From: Lacimicrobium alkaliphilum | Lineage (GTDB): Bacteria > Pseudomonadota > Gammaproteobacteria > Enterobacterales > Alteromonadaceae | Length of the DNA stretch: 64,000 nt | Direction of reading: 5' to 3' | NCBI RefSeq assembly: GCF_002591895.1 | Contig: NZ_NISX01000001.1 | Location: forward strand, 1 to 64,000 | Shown here: positions 1 to 9,243 of the stretch, one piece after another | Layout of the letters: every line of letters begins with the position of its first letter | Position numbering within the stretch: position 1 is the first letter of the stretch | The notes under the pieces: generated by a model | Told to the model about the DNA's origin: nothing | What the model saw: only the letters and a program-made list of their open reading frames with translations | Database searches by the model: none | Made by a program: the position numbers and the translations under genes

Positions 1-241
1 CAGAAGCTGTCCTGAGCGAGGGATTTTTATGAAATCCTTCCCTGGATTTCACCACAGGCCATCCTTCGGATGTTCAAAATTTTTCCAGAAAATTTTGTCG
101 GTTACCTTTGTGTCCTTACAAAGGTAACTGGCTCGAAGGGACGAGAGACATAAAAGACAGGGAGGTCGATGTCTCGTTTAACTCAACTCACAATCGTACT
201 TATCCTTACGGTGTTAATCAGTCCTTTCAAATTTACTGATA
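1..241. other. Left-edge intergenic stretch with a hairpin
   Basis: No convincing gene is seen in the first 241 bases. The clearest structure is a perfect 10-bp inverted repeat, GTTACCTTTG at 101-110 and CAAAGGTAAC at 119-128, with an 8-base loop. There is no following T-run, so it is not a classical terminator. The segment resembles dispersed intergenic repeat DNA rather than coding sequence, but with one copy in view this cannot be confirmed. Confidence 0.4.
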
Positions 242-430
242 TTACACTTGGGTATCGATCACACTGCCTACTCTCTGGCCTGGATCAGGGGTCTGGGATG
301 GGGTTTCCAGCCGAGCTACTTCTGCCTCCCCCTGACGTTGCTGCTGCTCTGTTCTCTGCGTTTCTTGTTGCTGAGCGGGTTGAGGTTGCACTGTCTGTAC
401 ATTACTGCCAACCGCAGAACCGATTTCCAT
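242..430 (-). CDS. Small Gln-rich hypothetical protein
   Basis: This 62-residue protein is not recognised. It starts MEIGSAVGSNVQTVQ, has a Gln/Glu/Arg-rich middle (about residues 16-40) and a Pro/Thr-rich tail. It has no signal peptide, membrane segment or cysteines, and is probably disordered. The case for a real gene is a good ribosome binding site, GAGGT seven bases before the ATG, and an opening of the kind seen in short conserved proteins of marine gammaproteobacteria. It lies just downstream of tesA on the same strand, with 66 bases between. A competing plus-strand reading (169-507) has no similar support. Confidence 0.5.
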   Translation of the reverse strand: MEIGSAVGSNVQTVQPQPAQQQETQRTEQQQRQGEAEVARLETPSQTPDPGQRVGSVIDTQV

Positions 431-496
431 TATTGCTACCTCGCTTGCTTTTTCATCTGATTACTAATAGTAGACCACGTCACTGCAGTTTGTCTT

Positions 497-1129
497 TCAT
501 TGGCTAATTTCTTCATGTGAAAGATAGGGCATAAGTTGCTTCTGCATATAACGGGCAATAAAGGGCTGCGCTTCAACGCTGGGGTGTATGCGGTCTTTTT
601 GCATCATTTTGTCATCTAAGGCGATATCTTTAAGAAAAAACGGGATCAATGGCACATCATGTTGTTCCGCCAGAGTCTGGTAGCTTTGCGTGAACATCTG
701 ATTATAACGCCGCCCAAAGTTAGTAGGAATTTGCATTTGTTGCAGTATCACATCGATATCACGTTTTTCAGCCATCGTGATCATGGCGCTGATATTGGCC
801 TTTAACTTACTGACCGGGTAACCTCGCAGCCCATCATTGCCGCCAAGTTCAATCAGCATATGAGACGGTTGATGTTGATCAAGCAGGCGCGGCAGGCGGG
901 CCAGCCCGCCGTCAGTGGTTTCTCCGCTTACGGCGGCATTGATAACGGTAATATCCTCAGGCTTTAAAGCATCTTGTAACAATGTTACCCAGCCTTGTTC
1001 TTGCTTCATGCCATAGGCAGCACTTAGGCTGTCACCGAGAATCAGTAGCCTGACCTGTTCTGCCTTAAGTTGATCTGAAAACAGCAGAAAGGGTATAAGG
1101 GTTAAGATAATCTTCAAAAATGAAAACAC
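497..1129 (-). CDS. tesA: Acyl-CoA thioesterase I / lysophospholipase L1 (TesA, SGNH hydrolase)
   Basis: Periplasmic SGNH/GDSL esterase that hydrolyses acyl-CoA-type thioesters and lysophospholipids. The four SGNH blocks are visible: GDSLSAAYG with the nucleophilic Ser, the Gly of VSGETTDGG, GGNDGLRG with the Asn, and DRIHPS with the catalytic Asp and His. The frame is open to 1192, but that start would overlap the divergent ybbA gene and put an odd hydrophobic stretch in front. A GTG at 1129, 11 bases after GGAG, gives a normal signal peptide (about 24 residues) and a family-typical length near 211 residues, so I prefer it. The head-to-head tesA-ybbA-ybbP arrangement is the same as in Escherichia. 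Confidence 0.93.
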   Translation of the reverse strand: MFSFLKIILTLIPFLLFSDQLKAEQVRLLILGDSLSAAYGMKQEQGWVTLLQDALKPEDITVINAAVSGETTDGGLARLPRLLDQHQPSHMLIELGGNDGLRGYPVSKLKANISAMITMAEKRDIDVILQQMQIPTNFGRRYNQMFTQSYQTLAEQHDVPLIPFFLKDIALDDKMMQKDRIHPSVEAQPFIARYMQKQLMPYLSHEEISQ

Positions 1130-1151
1130 AATTAACGGGACTCCAAAAAGT

Positions 1152-1853
1152 ATGATTCGTACCAGTGCGATCACCAAAATAGTGAATACCACCGAAGGCG
1201 AGCTACAGATCCTTCAGCCTATCAGCTTTGATGTCAACTCTGGTGAGTCAGTTGCCATTGTCGGTGCGTCCGGCTCAGGCAAATCTACTTTATTAGGTTT
1301 ATTAGCCGGTTTGGATCAGGTGACTGAAGGAGAAATCTATCTGGACGAGGAACCTTTGCATCAGATGGATGAAGAGGCAAGGGCGCGGATGCGCGGCGAA
1401 AAGGTGGGCTTTATCTTTCAGAGTTTCATGTTGGTACAAAGCCTGACGGCACTGGAGAATGTGATGCTACCGGCCGAAATAAGTGGTCACCCCAAACCGC
1501 GTCAGGCGGCGCTGGAGGCCTTACAGCAAGTTGGGCTGGAACACCGTGCCCATCACTATCCTAACCAGCTCAGCGGCGGTGAGCAGCAGCGTGTTGCGAT
1601 TGCCCGGGCTTTTATTACACGGCCCAAGATTTTGTTTGCTGATGAACCCACAGGTAATCTTGATGCCGCTAATGGTGACAAAATAGAAAAACTTCTGTTT
1701 GAACTTAATCACCAGTCCGGCACAACCTTAGTTTTGGTAACCCATGATACGGAATTAGCTTCACGTTGTGACCGACAATTGCATATGTATGCAGGTACTC
1801 TGACTGAAGATGACAGTGTACAACTGAATGCGGAGCAGCGTCATGTCAGCTAG
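1152..1853 (+). CDS. ybbA: ABC transporter ATP-binding protein YbbA
   Basis: ATPase subunit of a MacB/LolD-type exporter, acting in the cytoplasm with the membrane partner YbbP. Walker A is GASGSGKST (about residues 37-45), the signature is LSGGEQQR, and Walker B is [12 protein letters not shown], followed by the H-loop VTHD. The length of 233 residues is typical of the LolD/FtsE/MacB class. The start lies only 22 bases from the preferred tesA start on the other strand, so the two promoters must overlap or lie within coding DNA. The 3' end overlaps the ybbP start, indicating translational coupling. The transported substrate is not known from the sequence. Confidence 0.95.
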   Translation: MIRTSAITKIVNTTEGELQILQPISFDVNSGESVAIVGASGSGKSTLLGLLAGLDQVTEGEIYLDEEPLHQMDEEARARMRGEKVGFIFQSFMLVQSLTALENVMLPAEISGHPKPRQAALEALQQVGLEHRAHHYPNQLSGGEQQRVAIARAFITRPKILFADEPTGNLDAANGDKIEKLLFELNHQSGTTLVLVTHDTELASRCDRQLHMYAGTLTEDDSVQLNAEQRHVS

Positions 1854-4368
1854 TCCAAATAATGCTGCCTGGACCCTGTCGTGGCGCTTATTTCGCCATG
1901 AAGCCCGTCGTGGTGAACTGACGGTTATTCTGCTGGCCATTGTGCTATCTGTGGCGGCAGTGTTGTCGCTGTCTCTTTTTAGTGAACGTTTGCAATCCGC
2001 ACTGACTGACAGAACGGCCGAGTTTCTTGCTGCAGACCGTTTGTTGGGTTCTGATAAGCCGGTACCGGATGAATGGCTGGACAAAGCGCGTGAACAGGGC
2101 CTCAATCTTGCTCAGCGGGTGCAGATGCGCTCTATGGTATTTGCCAACGATGAACTGATGCTGGCAGATGTACGGGCGGTAGATAATGCCTATCCGCTTA
2201 AAGGCACCATTAAACTTGCGGATGAACCCTTTGGTCTGGGCAAACCCGTGAACGGCTTACCGGGGGCTGGAGAGGTATGGCTGGACTCGCGCCTGTTTCA
2301 GGTACTGGGAATAGAAAAAGGTGACAAGGTTGAGATTGGCGAGCGCGAATTTCTGGTCAGTGCGGTTATCAGCGAGCTGCCTGACGGTGGTTTTAATGTG
2401 TTCGGCGGCGACCCTTTAGTATTAATGCCGTTGAAGGACCTTGCGGCTACAGGTATCAGCGGGCCGGGAAGTCGCACTGATTATGACTATATGTTCAGCG
2501 GTGAAGACGCTGCGCTGGATGCCTACTATGAATGGCTGGAGCCCAAACTGGATCGGGAGCTCCATTACTGGCGTTCGGTAAAGGATGATGACTCCCCTCT
2601 GGGGCGTTCTGTACGTCGTGCTGAACAGTATTTTCTGCTAGCCAGTCTGCTGGCCATAGTACTGGCTTCGGTGTCTATTGCTGTTGCTGCACAGCGCTAC
2701 AGTCATCGCCACTACGACCCTGTGGCAATTATGAAAACCCTGGGCGCATCCGGTGCGATGGTACGAAAAATTTATCTGTTGCAGGTTATTTTTATCGCAA
2801 CTCTGGGGATTGTGATTGGCAGCCTGCTGGGTTTTTCGGCTCAGTATGTGGTGGCGGAACTGATCGCAGAAAAAGTGCCTGTCGCACTGGATAACTGGCA
2901 TTGGCGTCCGTTTTTCATTGCAATCTTTACAGGTGTAGTGTGTGCGATGCTGTTTTCGCTGTATCCGTTGATGAAGCTTTTTTCTGTGCCCCCTTTACGG
3001 GTATTGAGGCGCGATTTAGGCGCTAATGTAGGCTCCAGGATTATCCAGTTTATTGCCGCAGGAAGCGCTATTTTTGTGCTGATGTGGGCTTATAGCGGCG
3101 ATCTGAAAATCAGTCTGATTCTGTTGGTTACCGGGCTGGTACTGGCTATGGCATTGATGGCTGTGACTATGGGGTTGATTTGGCTTGGCCGGAAACTCGG
3201 GCAGGGGCGTATGGGGGCATGGCAGCTCGCCTGGGCACGGATCCAGCGTCGGGCAATGGACAATTCAGTTCAGTTAATCAGCTTTGCCATCACTATCATG
3301 TTGTTACTGGTGGTATTGGTGATGCGCAATGACATGGTCAGGCAGTGGCAGGAACAGTTACCCAAAGGCACGCCAAATTATTTTATGATCAATATCACTG
3401 ATCAGCAGCGCCCTGTTGTAGAGTCTCATTTCTCCGAACGCGGACTGGAAATGGACAAGTTCTATCCCGTTGTGCGGGGGCGCTTTGTGGCCATTAATGA
3501 AGAAACGATTCGCACTGACGTCACCAAAGAGGACGACGATTCAGGTCGCAGAGGGCTTGGCAGAGAAGCGAATCTGACCTGGAGTAGTACGCTTCAACAA
3601 GAGAATCGCGTGGTGGCCGGAAACTGGCATGGGGATACGCAAAGTAGTGACAAACCCTATCAGGTTTCAGTGGAGTCAAAAGTGGCAGAACGTCTGGAGA
3701 TTAAACTGGGCGATGTGTTGCGCTTTAATATCGGTAGTGAAGTTGTGGAAGCTGAAGTGGGAAGCCTGCGGGAAGTCAATTGGCAAACCATGCAGCCAAA
3801 TTTCTTCTTCGTGCTTGAGCCAGCCGCCATGCAGGCTTTCTCGCCAACCTATATTACCAGTTTCCATTTGCCTACTGAGCAAAAAGCGCAGCTTGGAGAG
3901 TTGATGTCGCCTTTTTCAACAGTCACCTTGTTTGATGTGGATGCGAGGATCAATCAGTTACGCAGTATTGTTTCTCAGGTGTCATTGGCAGTGGAGTTTA
4001 TACTGGTTCTGGTATTGTGTGCCGGAGCTCTGGTATTGGTAGCACAGGTGCAATCCAGTATGGATGAACGTCAGCAGGAACTGGCCATACTACGTACCCT
4101 TGGCGCCAAAGGCATGATGATTCGTATGAGCGTGATCGCCGAGTTTGTCATTATCGGCATTGTTGCCGGCGGGATGGCGGCGATGGCCAATGAGCTGGCA
4201 TTGTATTTGTTGCAAAGTCAGGTATTTAATATGCAGACAACGGTGCACTGGCAATATTGGCTGCTGGCACCGATAACCGGTGCTTTGGTGGTCGGGGTGC
4301 TTGGGGCAATAAGTTGCTGGAGGCTACTGTCTCTGAATACCAGCCAGTTGCTCAGGCGAATGGTGTAA
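1843..4368 (+). CDS. ybbP: ABC transporter permease YbbP (FtsX/MacB-type)
   Basis: Large inner-membrane permease, partner of YbbA. It has an N-terminal membrane segment (about residues 25-45), a long periplasmic MacB-like region, a first FtsX core (about 265-450), a second periplasmic region, and a C-terminal FtsX core (about 715-840), as expected for COG3127. The start is chosen at 1843 rather than 1828 because GGAG sits seven bases before it; this ATG overlaps the end of ybbA. The length is 841 residues, close to the family norm. Its role is thought to be lipid or lipoprotein export, with substrate unproven. Confidence 0.93.
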   Translation: MSASPNNAAWTLSWRLFRHEARRGELTVILLAIVLSVAAVLSLSLFSERLQSALTDRTAEFLAADRLLGSDKPVPDEWLDKAREQGLNLAQRVQMRSMVFANDELMLADVRAVDNAYPLKGTIKLADEPFGLGKPVNGLPGAGEVWLDSRLFQVLGIEKGDKVEIGEREFLVSAVISELPDGGFNVFGGDPLVLMPLKDLAATGISGPGSRTDYDYMFSGEDAALDAYYEWLEPKLDRELHYWRSVKDDDSPLGRSVRRAEQYFLLASLLAIVLASVSIAVAAQRYSHRHYDPVAIMKTLGASGAMVRKIYLLQVIFIATLGIVIGSLLGFSAQYVVAELIAEKVPVALDNWHWRPFFIAIFTGVVCAMLFSLYPLMKLFSVPPLRVLRRDLGANVGSRIIQFIAAGSAIFVLMWAYSGDLKISLILLVTGLVLAMALMAVTMGLIWLGRKLGQGRMGAWQLAWARIQRRAMDNSVQLISFAITIMLLLVVLVMRNDMVRQWQEQLPKGTPNYFMINITDQQRPVVESHFSERGLEMDKFYPVVRGRFVAINEETIRTDVTKEDDDSGRRGLGREANLTWSSTLQQENRVVAGNWHGDTQSSDKPYQVSVESKVAERLEIKLGDVLRFNIGSEVVEAEVGSLREVNWQTMQPNFFFVLEPAAMQAFSPTYITSFHLPTEQKAQLGELMSPFSTVTLFDVDARINQLRSIVSQVSLAVEFILVLVLCAGALVLVAQVQSSMDERQQELAILRTLGAKGMMIRMSVIAEFVIIGIVAGGMAAMANELALYLLQSQVFNMQTTVHWQYWLLAPITGALVVGVLGAISCWRLLSLNTSQLLRRMV

Positions 4369-4439
4369 AAAAGTTATCAGTTCTCAGCGGTCAGTTGACA
4401 GCAACTGGCCTGCTGAGCTGATACATATTGGGTGTGGAT

Positions 4440-5339
4440 TCAGCGTAATTGCAAGCTTGCCAATGCTTCATCAAGGTGCTGATGCTGAAAGTGAAAGCCA
4501 GCTTCCTGTAATCTTTTTGGAATTACCCGTTGACCATAAAGTACAAGGTCAGACATTTCGCCAAACAGTATTTTAACCACAAAGGCGGGCATCGTGAACA
4601 CACAAGGGCGGTGAAGGTCCTGCGCAAGGGCCTGGCTGAAATCCTTGTTGGTTACCGGGTTGGGGGCGACAAGGTTATAAGCACCCTGAGTGTCGGGTTG
4701 CTCGAGTAAAAACATGATGGCTGAAACCATATCACTGATATGGATCCAGGACATATACTGTTCACCGTTGCCCATGGGGCCACCCAGACCGAACTTGAAT
4801 GGAGGCATCATTTTGACGAGTGCACCGCCCCTGCGGCTGAGCACAATACCGGTACGAAGCAGACAGACCCGGGTTGTATCTGATTGGGCCTGAAGAGCAA
4901 TCTCTTCCCATTTTTTACATAAGCGGTGGCTGAATTCATCATGACAGGACGGGTGATACTCACTGATAAACTCATCATCCTGACGGCCGTAATAGCCAAT
5001 TGCTGAACCACTGATAAAAACTTTTGGAGGGTTGTTTCCTGCCTGACAGAGATCTACCAGTTTTTGCGTGAGCTGCCATCGACTTTGACAAATGCGTTCC
5101 TTTTGTTCATCACTCCAGCGCTTATCGGCAATAGGCTCGCCAGCGAGATTAATGACCGCATCATATTCATCCAGGTTTGTCAGTGACTTGATAGATGACA
5201 TCCAGCGGGCACGCCTCCCAAGGAGCATTTGTGCTTCTGCAAGGTTACGGGTCAGTACCGTAACCTGATGTCCTTCAGGAAGTCGGGACAGAAGCCGGGA
5301 GCCTATTAGTCCGGTGCCGCCCGTCATCAGGATTTTCAT
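4440..5339 (-). CDS. yfcH: NAD(P)-binding epimerase-like protein YfcH (TIGR01777)
   Basis: Short-chain dehydrogenase/epimerase-like protein of 299 residues. It opens with the Rossmann glycine motif MKILMTGGTGLIGSRLL. SGSAIGYYG (about residues 118-126) holds the YxxxK-type region found in this family, and the C-terminal about 50 residues match the DUF1731 tail (AFVVKILFGEMSDLVLYGQRVIPK). The family is conserved, but its substrate is unknown. It lies 12 bases downstream of folX on the same strand, the pairing also seen in Escherichia, and the two are probably one transcript. Confidence 0.9.
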   Translation of the reverse strand: MKILMTGGTGLIGSRLLSRLPEGHQVTVLTRNLAEAQMLLGRRARWMSSIKSLTNLDEYDAVINLAGEPIADKRWSDEQKERICQSRWQLTQKLVDLCQAGNNPPKVFISGSAIGYYGRQDDEFISEYHPSCHDEFSHRLCKKWEEIALQAQSDTTRVCLLRTGIVLSRRGGALVKMMPPFKFGLGGPMGNGEQYMSWIHISDMVSAIMFLLEQPDTQGAYNLVAPNPVTNKDFSQALAQDLHRPCVFTMPAFVVKILFGEMSDLVLYGQRVIPKRLQEAGFHFQHQHLDEALASLQLR

Positions 5340-5351
5340 AAGACTCTCACT

Positions 5352-5720
5352 TTAATCACTGTTACCACAAGATAAGCACAGAGATACCGAATCAGCAAAG
5401 CGTAAAGCATGGGGTTTGTCCACTTCGGCCTGTGCATAAGTGACCCAAGGGTGCTCGGCAGCAATAGCCAGAATCTCAGATGTGAGCTTTTCAAGTAACG
5501 AGAAGCGATTGTGTTCCACCAGTTCGATAATACGTTTAGTGATCGTGCGATAATTCAATGCATCCTGCATATTATCCGAATTCGTTGCCTGCTCTGCACT
5601 GTAGCGAATCTTTACGTTGACGAGCACATCCTGTTTATTTTCTATCTCATCGGGTTTGATGCCGATATAGGTGCGTAAACGGAGGTTCTTGATACGGATT
5701 GTGGCCGGGTTTAGTGTCAT
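5352..5720 (-). CDS. folX: Dihydroneopterin triphosphate 2'-epimerase (FolX)
   Basis: FolB/FolX-fold enzyme that epimerises dihydroneopterin triphosphate (or its monophosphate) at C2'. FolX rather than FolB is supported by [14 protein letters not shown] near the start, [22 protein letters not shown] and the [10 protein letters not shown] tail, all very close to the Escherichia protein. The frame is open to 5750, but the ATG at 5720, preceded by GAGGA, gives the usual length of about 122 residues. It is followed by yfcH. The C-terminus carries two cysteines (CLSCGNSD), which is unremarkable. Confidence 0.92.
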   Translation of the reverse strand: MTLNPATIRIKNLRLRTYIGIKPDEIENKQDVLVNVKIRYSAEQATNSDNMQDALNYRTITKRIIELVEHNRFSLLEKLTSEILAIAAEHPWVTYAQAEVDKPHALRFADSVSLCLSCGNSD

Positions 5721-5805
5721 TTCTGTTAATTTCCTCAATGCAGATATCAAAAATTAGGTGTATCTGTTAATTTTGCCATAAGCACAGATAGTTAACTTGT
5801 GAATA

Positions 5806-6873
5806 ATGGATAAAAATAAGAGTTCAAGTCTTAAAGCGTTACTGACGATGGCGTCGCTTATCGTCATATTGGCCGGTATTAAAGCAGCCAGTGCCATTGT
5901 CGTTCCGTTCCTTTTATCGATGTTTATTGCCATCGCCTGTGCGCCGATTATCCGGCGCGCATCCTTGTATCACATACCTAAAGTTCTGTCTGTGATAATG
6001 GTAATACTGATTATTGTGGTATTTGGATTTATGCTGGCCGGGCTGGTTGGTCAGTCGATGAACGAATTTACTGAAAATCTACCCGGTTATAAAACCCAGC
6101 TGGGAAATGAGCTTGCCTGGCTGGCAGCCCAGTTATCCTCACTAAATATAGAAATCGACAGAACTCAGTTACTGTCTTATCTTGATCCGGGGCTTGCCAT
6201 GAATATGGCCAGTAATCTCCTTACCAGTCTTGGTTCAGTGATGACCAACTTTTTCCTGATTCTGCTGACAGTCGTATTTATGCTGTTTGAGGCGGACACC
6301 ATACCGAAAAAAGTGCATATTGCGCTGGCGAATCCGGACATAAAAATTAAACAGGTAGACAGGTTTCTGACATCCGTTAAAAACTATCTGGTGATAAAGA
6401 CACTAATCAGTCTGGTAACCGGAACCATCGTGGGGGTGGTGCTTTACCTCCTGGGACTGGATCATTTTATGTTATGGGCGGTTCTGGCGTTTTTACTTAA
6501 CTATATTCCTAATATCGGCTCTATTCTCGCTGCAGTGCCAGCGGTGTTGCTTGCATTTGTTCAGCTTGGCCCGGCAATGGCAGGGGTGGTGGCGTTGTTT
6601 TATATTGCACTGAATACGCTGATGGGTAATATGATTGAGCCTAAATTTATGGGACGGGGGCTGGGTTTGTCCACATTGGTAGTATTTCTGTCATTGATAT
6701 TCTGGGGCTGGCTGTTAGGTACAGTTGGAATGCTGTTGTCGGTGCCCCTGACCATGATTGTGAAAATAGCCCTGGAGTCAACGCATGGTGGGAACTGGTT
6801 TGCGGTGTTACTCGGTGATGGCGGTGAAATCAGTACTAAAGCTGATCCTGAAAAGGTTACCTCCCAGGGATGA
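5806..6873 (+). CDS. AI-2E family transporter (PerM/TqsA-like permease)
   Basis: Inner-membrane protein of 355 residues with about eight predicted helices: a pair at 12-40, one near 60-85, and the conserved C-terminal block from about 140 to 330. The family hallmark is the late hydrophobic block FLLNYIPNIGSILAAVPAVLLA followed by MGNMIEPKFMGRGLGLSTLVVFLSL. Family members have been linked to AI-2 export or Na+/H+ exchange; the substrate cannot be assigned here. Its last 66 bases overlap the 3' end of the sensor kinase gene on the opposite strand. The start has only a weak ribosome binding site. Confidence 0.88.
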   Translation: MDKNKSSSLKALLTMASLIVILAGIKAASAIVVPFLLSMFIAIACAPIIRRASLYHIPKVLSVIMVILIIVVFGFMLAGLVGQSMNEFTENLPGYKTQLGNELAWLAAQLSSLNIEIDRTQLLSYLDPGLAMNMASNLLTSLGSVMTNFFLILLTVVFMLFEADTIPKKVHIALANPDIKIKQVDRFLTSVKNYLVIKTLISLVTGTIVGVVLYLLGLDHFMLWAVLAFLLNYIPNIGSILAAVPAVLLAFVQLGPAMAGVVALFYIALNTLMGNMIEPKFMGRGLGLSTLVVFLSLIFWGWLLGTVGMLLSVPLTMIVKIALESTHGGNWFAVLLGDGGEISTKADPEKVTSQG

Positions 6874-8145
6874 GTCGGCTATTTCCAGTTTGCCCTGATA
6901 GGCATTGACAAGATCTGTGACAATGGCCATACCAAGGCCCTGGCCGCCGGGATAACTGTCAAGCCGGGTACCGCGGTTGAGTATTTGCTGGCGTTGTTCA
7001 GGATGGATTCCGGGACCATCGTCTTCGATGGTTAACACCAGTGTGTTGTTGTTTTGCTGCAAGCTGACACGAACCTGTTGGTGTGCAGCCTTGCAGGCGT
7101 TATCAATCAGGTTGCCAAAAAGCTCCATTAAATCGGTTTTGTCGGCAGCCAGTTCAGCTTGCGCGTCATCCAGCAGTGTAATATCAAGCTTTTTATCGGC
7201 GTAAACCTTTTTCATCGCACTGATAATCTGATGCAGTAAGCCCGATAAGGCAACTTTCTGCTGCCAACCACTGCCGGCCCCGGCTACTGCCCGCTTTAAC
7301 TGACGACTGATAATGCTGTCGATCTGTTCAACGGGCTCGTTGGCAATTTGCATTACCCGATCATTGCCTTTTAACATCGCCAGTGGCGTTTTCAGGTTGT
7401 GAGCCAGATCGCCGAGACTATTGTAATAGCGTTGACGTTGTTGCAGTTCGGAATCCAGCAGGTGGTTGAGGCTTGTTTTCAGGTGTTCCAGCTCCGGTGG
7501 GAAGGTTCCGGCAAGACGGTGACATTTGCCTTTTTCCACATCACTGATCTGGCTTACCAGTTGGCTGATGGGCCTCAGAGCCGCATACAGGCTGAACACC
7601 AATAAGGCGATTAGCAACAAAGAAATCAGCCCGAGCCATTGCCACAAGGTTGCCCGGTAGGCGCTGACCTCCTGGTCAAACAGCCGCCGCTCCTGCAGAA
7701 TATGAAAGCTAACAGGAAACATAAAACCCCGATCCTCAAACTCGGCGGTGTAGCTGAACTGAAAAAACGTTATCCCGTCGATTAGCCTGGAGACAAACAT
7801 CTCTTCACCCACATCAGGCCGGTCCAACTCGGGGATCTGACGCCAGTTAAGGGTGGAGTCTGACTCCCAGATGGGCAGTTTGTGCATGGAAATCAGCGCA
7901 TAGGTACCTGAGTCGGGGATATTCAAACTATTGTTAAACAGCTGCTCAGGCATCTGGATCTCGCCCTGTATCACCTCAAATTCAGAGATTAGACCCAGGT
8001 TCTGCAATCTCAATTGCTCCTCCATGGACTGACTGAGGCTATTGCTGAAGGCCTGCTCTAATACCAATGCCGCAAGGGGAAAAAAGATTGCCAGCACCAG
8101 TATGGCAGCCGCCAGACTGCGGCCTTTCAGCGACCACCTGGTCAT
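6808..8145 (-). CDS. Sensor histidine kinase, PhoQ-like
   Basis: Membrane sensor kinase of 445 residues. It has a first transmembrane helix (about 10-30), a periplasmic sensor of about 130 residues, a second helix (about 168-190) and a HAMP-like linker. The H-box is DLAHNLKTPLAML (His near residue 250), the N-box NLIDNACKAA, and the G-boxes DDGPGI and GQGLGMAIV. The H-box resembles PhoQ (DLTHSLKTPL). The start overlaps the stop of the upstream regulator by four bases (ATGA), so the pair is co-translated. The signal sensed is unknown; PhoQ proteins respond to Mg2+, acid or cationic peptides. The 3' end overlaps the convergent permease gene. Confidence 0.9.
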   Translation of the reverse strand: MTRWSLKGRSLAAAILVLAIFFPLAALVLEQAFSNSLSQSMEEQLRLQNLGLISEFEVIQGEIQMPEQLFNNSLNIPDSGTYALISMHKLPIWESDSTLNWRQIPELDRPDVGEEMFVSRLIDGITFFQFSYTAEFEDRGFMFPVSFHILQERRLFDQEVSAYRATLWQWLGLISLLLIALLVFSLYAALRPISQLVSQISDVEKGKCHRLAGTFPPELEHLKTSLNHLLDSELQQRQRYYNSLGDLAHNLKTPLAMLKGNDRVMQIANEPVEQIDSIISRQLKRAVAGAGSGWQQKVALSGLLHQIISAMKKVYADKKLDITLLDDAQAELAADKTDLMELFGNLIDNACKAAHQQVRVSLQQNNNTLVLTIEDDGPGIHPEQRQQILNRGTRLDSYPGGQGLGMAIVTDLVNAYQGKLEIADSSLGGNLFRISFSTDFTAITE

Positions 8146-8816
8146 AGCTGCCGATTAATCCGGTATCCCCGCCCACGCAAGGTTTCGATAGGTTTGATTT
8201 GATTGTCCGGATCGAGTTTCTTACGTAAACGGCCCACAAAAACTTCAATCACATTACTATCCAGATCAAAATCCTGATCATAGATATGCTCAGTCAGCTG
8301 GGTTTTGGAAACAATCTTATTGGGGTTCATCAACAGATACTCCAGCACCCGATACTCATAGGCTGTGAGCTCCACCGGCTTGTCATTGACAAACACTTCT
8401 TCTGAGAGCGTGTCGAGTTTTATCGGCCCTCTTTCCAGTGCCGGATTAGGCTGGCCTGCGGCCCTGCGAATCAGGGCCTTCGCCCGAGCCAGCAGCTCTT
8501 CGTTGTAGAAGGGTTTAGTGAGATAGTCATCGGCACCGGCCTCAAGACCCTCGACCTTCTCCTGCCATCGGTCTCTTGCGGTAAGTATGAGTATAGGGCT
8601 GATGATTTTCTGCTGACGTACGCGCCGGATTAGCTCGAGGCCGTCCAGTACCGGTAAGCCGATATCGATAATAGCCAGGTCGTAAGGGTACTCTTTAAAC
8701 AAATATAGAGCCTTCTCTCCATCATCAGCCAGATCCACGCTGTAGCCATTGTGTTGCATTAACTGATCTAACTGTGTGAGCAGACGACTATCGTCTTCTA
8801 CTATCAAAATACGCAT
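8142..8816 (-). CDS. Response regulator, PhoP-like (OmpR family)
   Basis: A 224-residue DNA-binding response regulator. The receiver domain (1-115) has the acidic pair EDD (7-9), the phosphorylation site in AIIDIGLP (Asp about 51), Thr in LTAR and Lys in TKPF. The winged-helix OmpR/PhoB domain (about 125-222) has ELTAYEYRVLEYLL and VEVFVGRLRKKL-type motifs. It is paired with the PhoQ-like kinase and preceded by a PepSY-like gene on the same strand, a common arrangement (pepSY-RR-HK) in marine gammaproteobacteria. The regulon cannot be read from here. Confidence 0.92.
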   Translation of the reverse strand: MRILIVEDDSRLLTQLDQLMQHNGYSVDLADDGEKALYLFKEYPYDLAIIDIGLPVLDGLELIRRVRQQKIISPILILTARDRWQEKVEGLEAGADDYLTKPFYNEELLARAKALIRRAAGQPNPALERGPIKLDTLSEEVFVNDKPVELTAYEYRVLEYLLMNPNKIVSKTQLTEHIYDQDFDLDSNVIEVFVGRLRKKLDPDNQIKPIETLRGRGYRINRQL

Positions 8817-8848
8817 AGCGAACCCTATCCTTATCTGGCGGTCCTGTA

Positions 8849-9118
8849 CTAATGACCGTTTTTCTTCTTATCGTTACTCTTGACGCGACCGGATTTCGTA
8901 TCCACATCCACAGACACCACACGGCCAGATTTTTTCAGCATTTTGACTCTGTAATTGTCTTTTTTACGATCGACTTTCAATACACGCCCATTGACTTGTT
9001 GGCGAGCCTTCTGTGCCGCTTTGGCCTTATTCATCTGCTCCTGACCCTGTTCCTGCGCCACGATTGGGGTCACCAGGCATATACAGAAAATCAGAGACAG
9101 TAGTCTGAGTGTTTTCAT
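8849..9118 (-). CDS. Small periplasmic PepSY-like protein
   Basis: Exported protein of about 89 residues. It has a signal peptide (MKTLRLLSLIFCICLVTPIVAQ), a Gln/Lys/Ala-rich segment, and a single PepSY-like unit (GRVLKVDRKKDNYRVKML then VVSVDVDTKSGRV), ending in a basic tail. PepSY proteins next to PhoPQ-type operons are thought to modulate the sensor. The second ATG (9118) is preferred because GAGG then lies five bases away. It is 32 bases upstream of the response regulator and probably in the same transcript. Confidence 0.75.
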   Translation of the reverse strand: MKTLRLLSLIFCICLVTPIVAQEQGQEQMNKAKAAQKARQQVNGRVLKVDRKKDNYRVKMLKKSGRVVSVDVDTKSGRVKSNDKKKNGH

Positions 9119-9243
9119 CATGTCCTCATTAAAAAACCGAAGGTAATTAGTCTACCGCCAAAGCTTACTTCATCAAACAGATAAACCAGAAACCCGTTAC
9201 AGAATAACGGAGCTGGATGAATTGGGGCTGAATTTGAGAGGTA

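Noticed and set aside
169-507. 112-codon plus-strand open frame near the left edge
   Set aside because: No family content, no clear ribosome binding site, and it lies opposite a smaller minus-strand frame that has a good site; likely an antisense shadow.
6977-7204. Open frames antisense to the sensor kinase and similar frames inside fumA, trpB and rmuC
   Set aside because: They follow the codon pattern of strong genes on the other strand and have no independent support.
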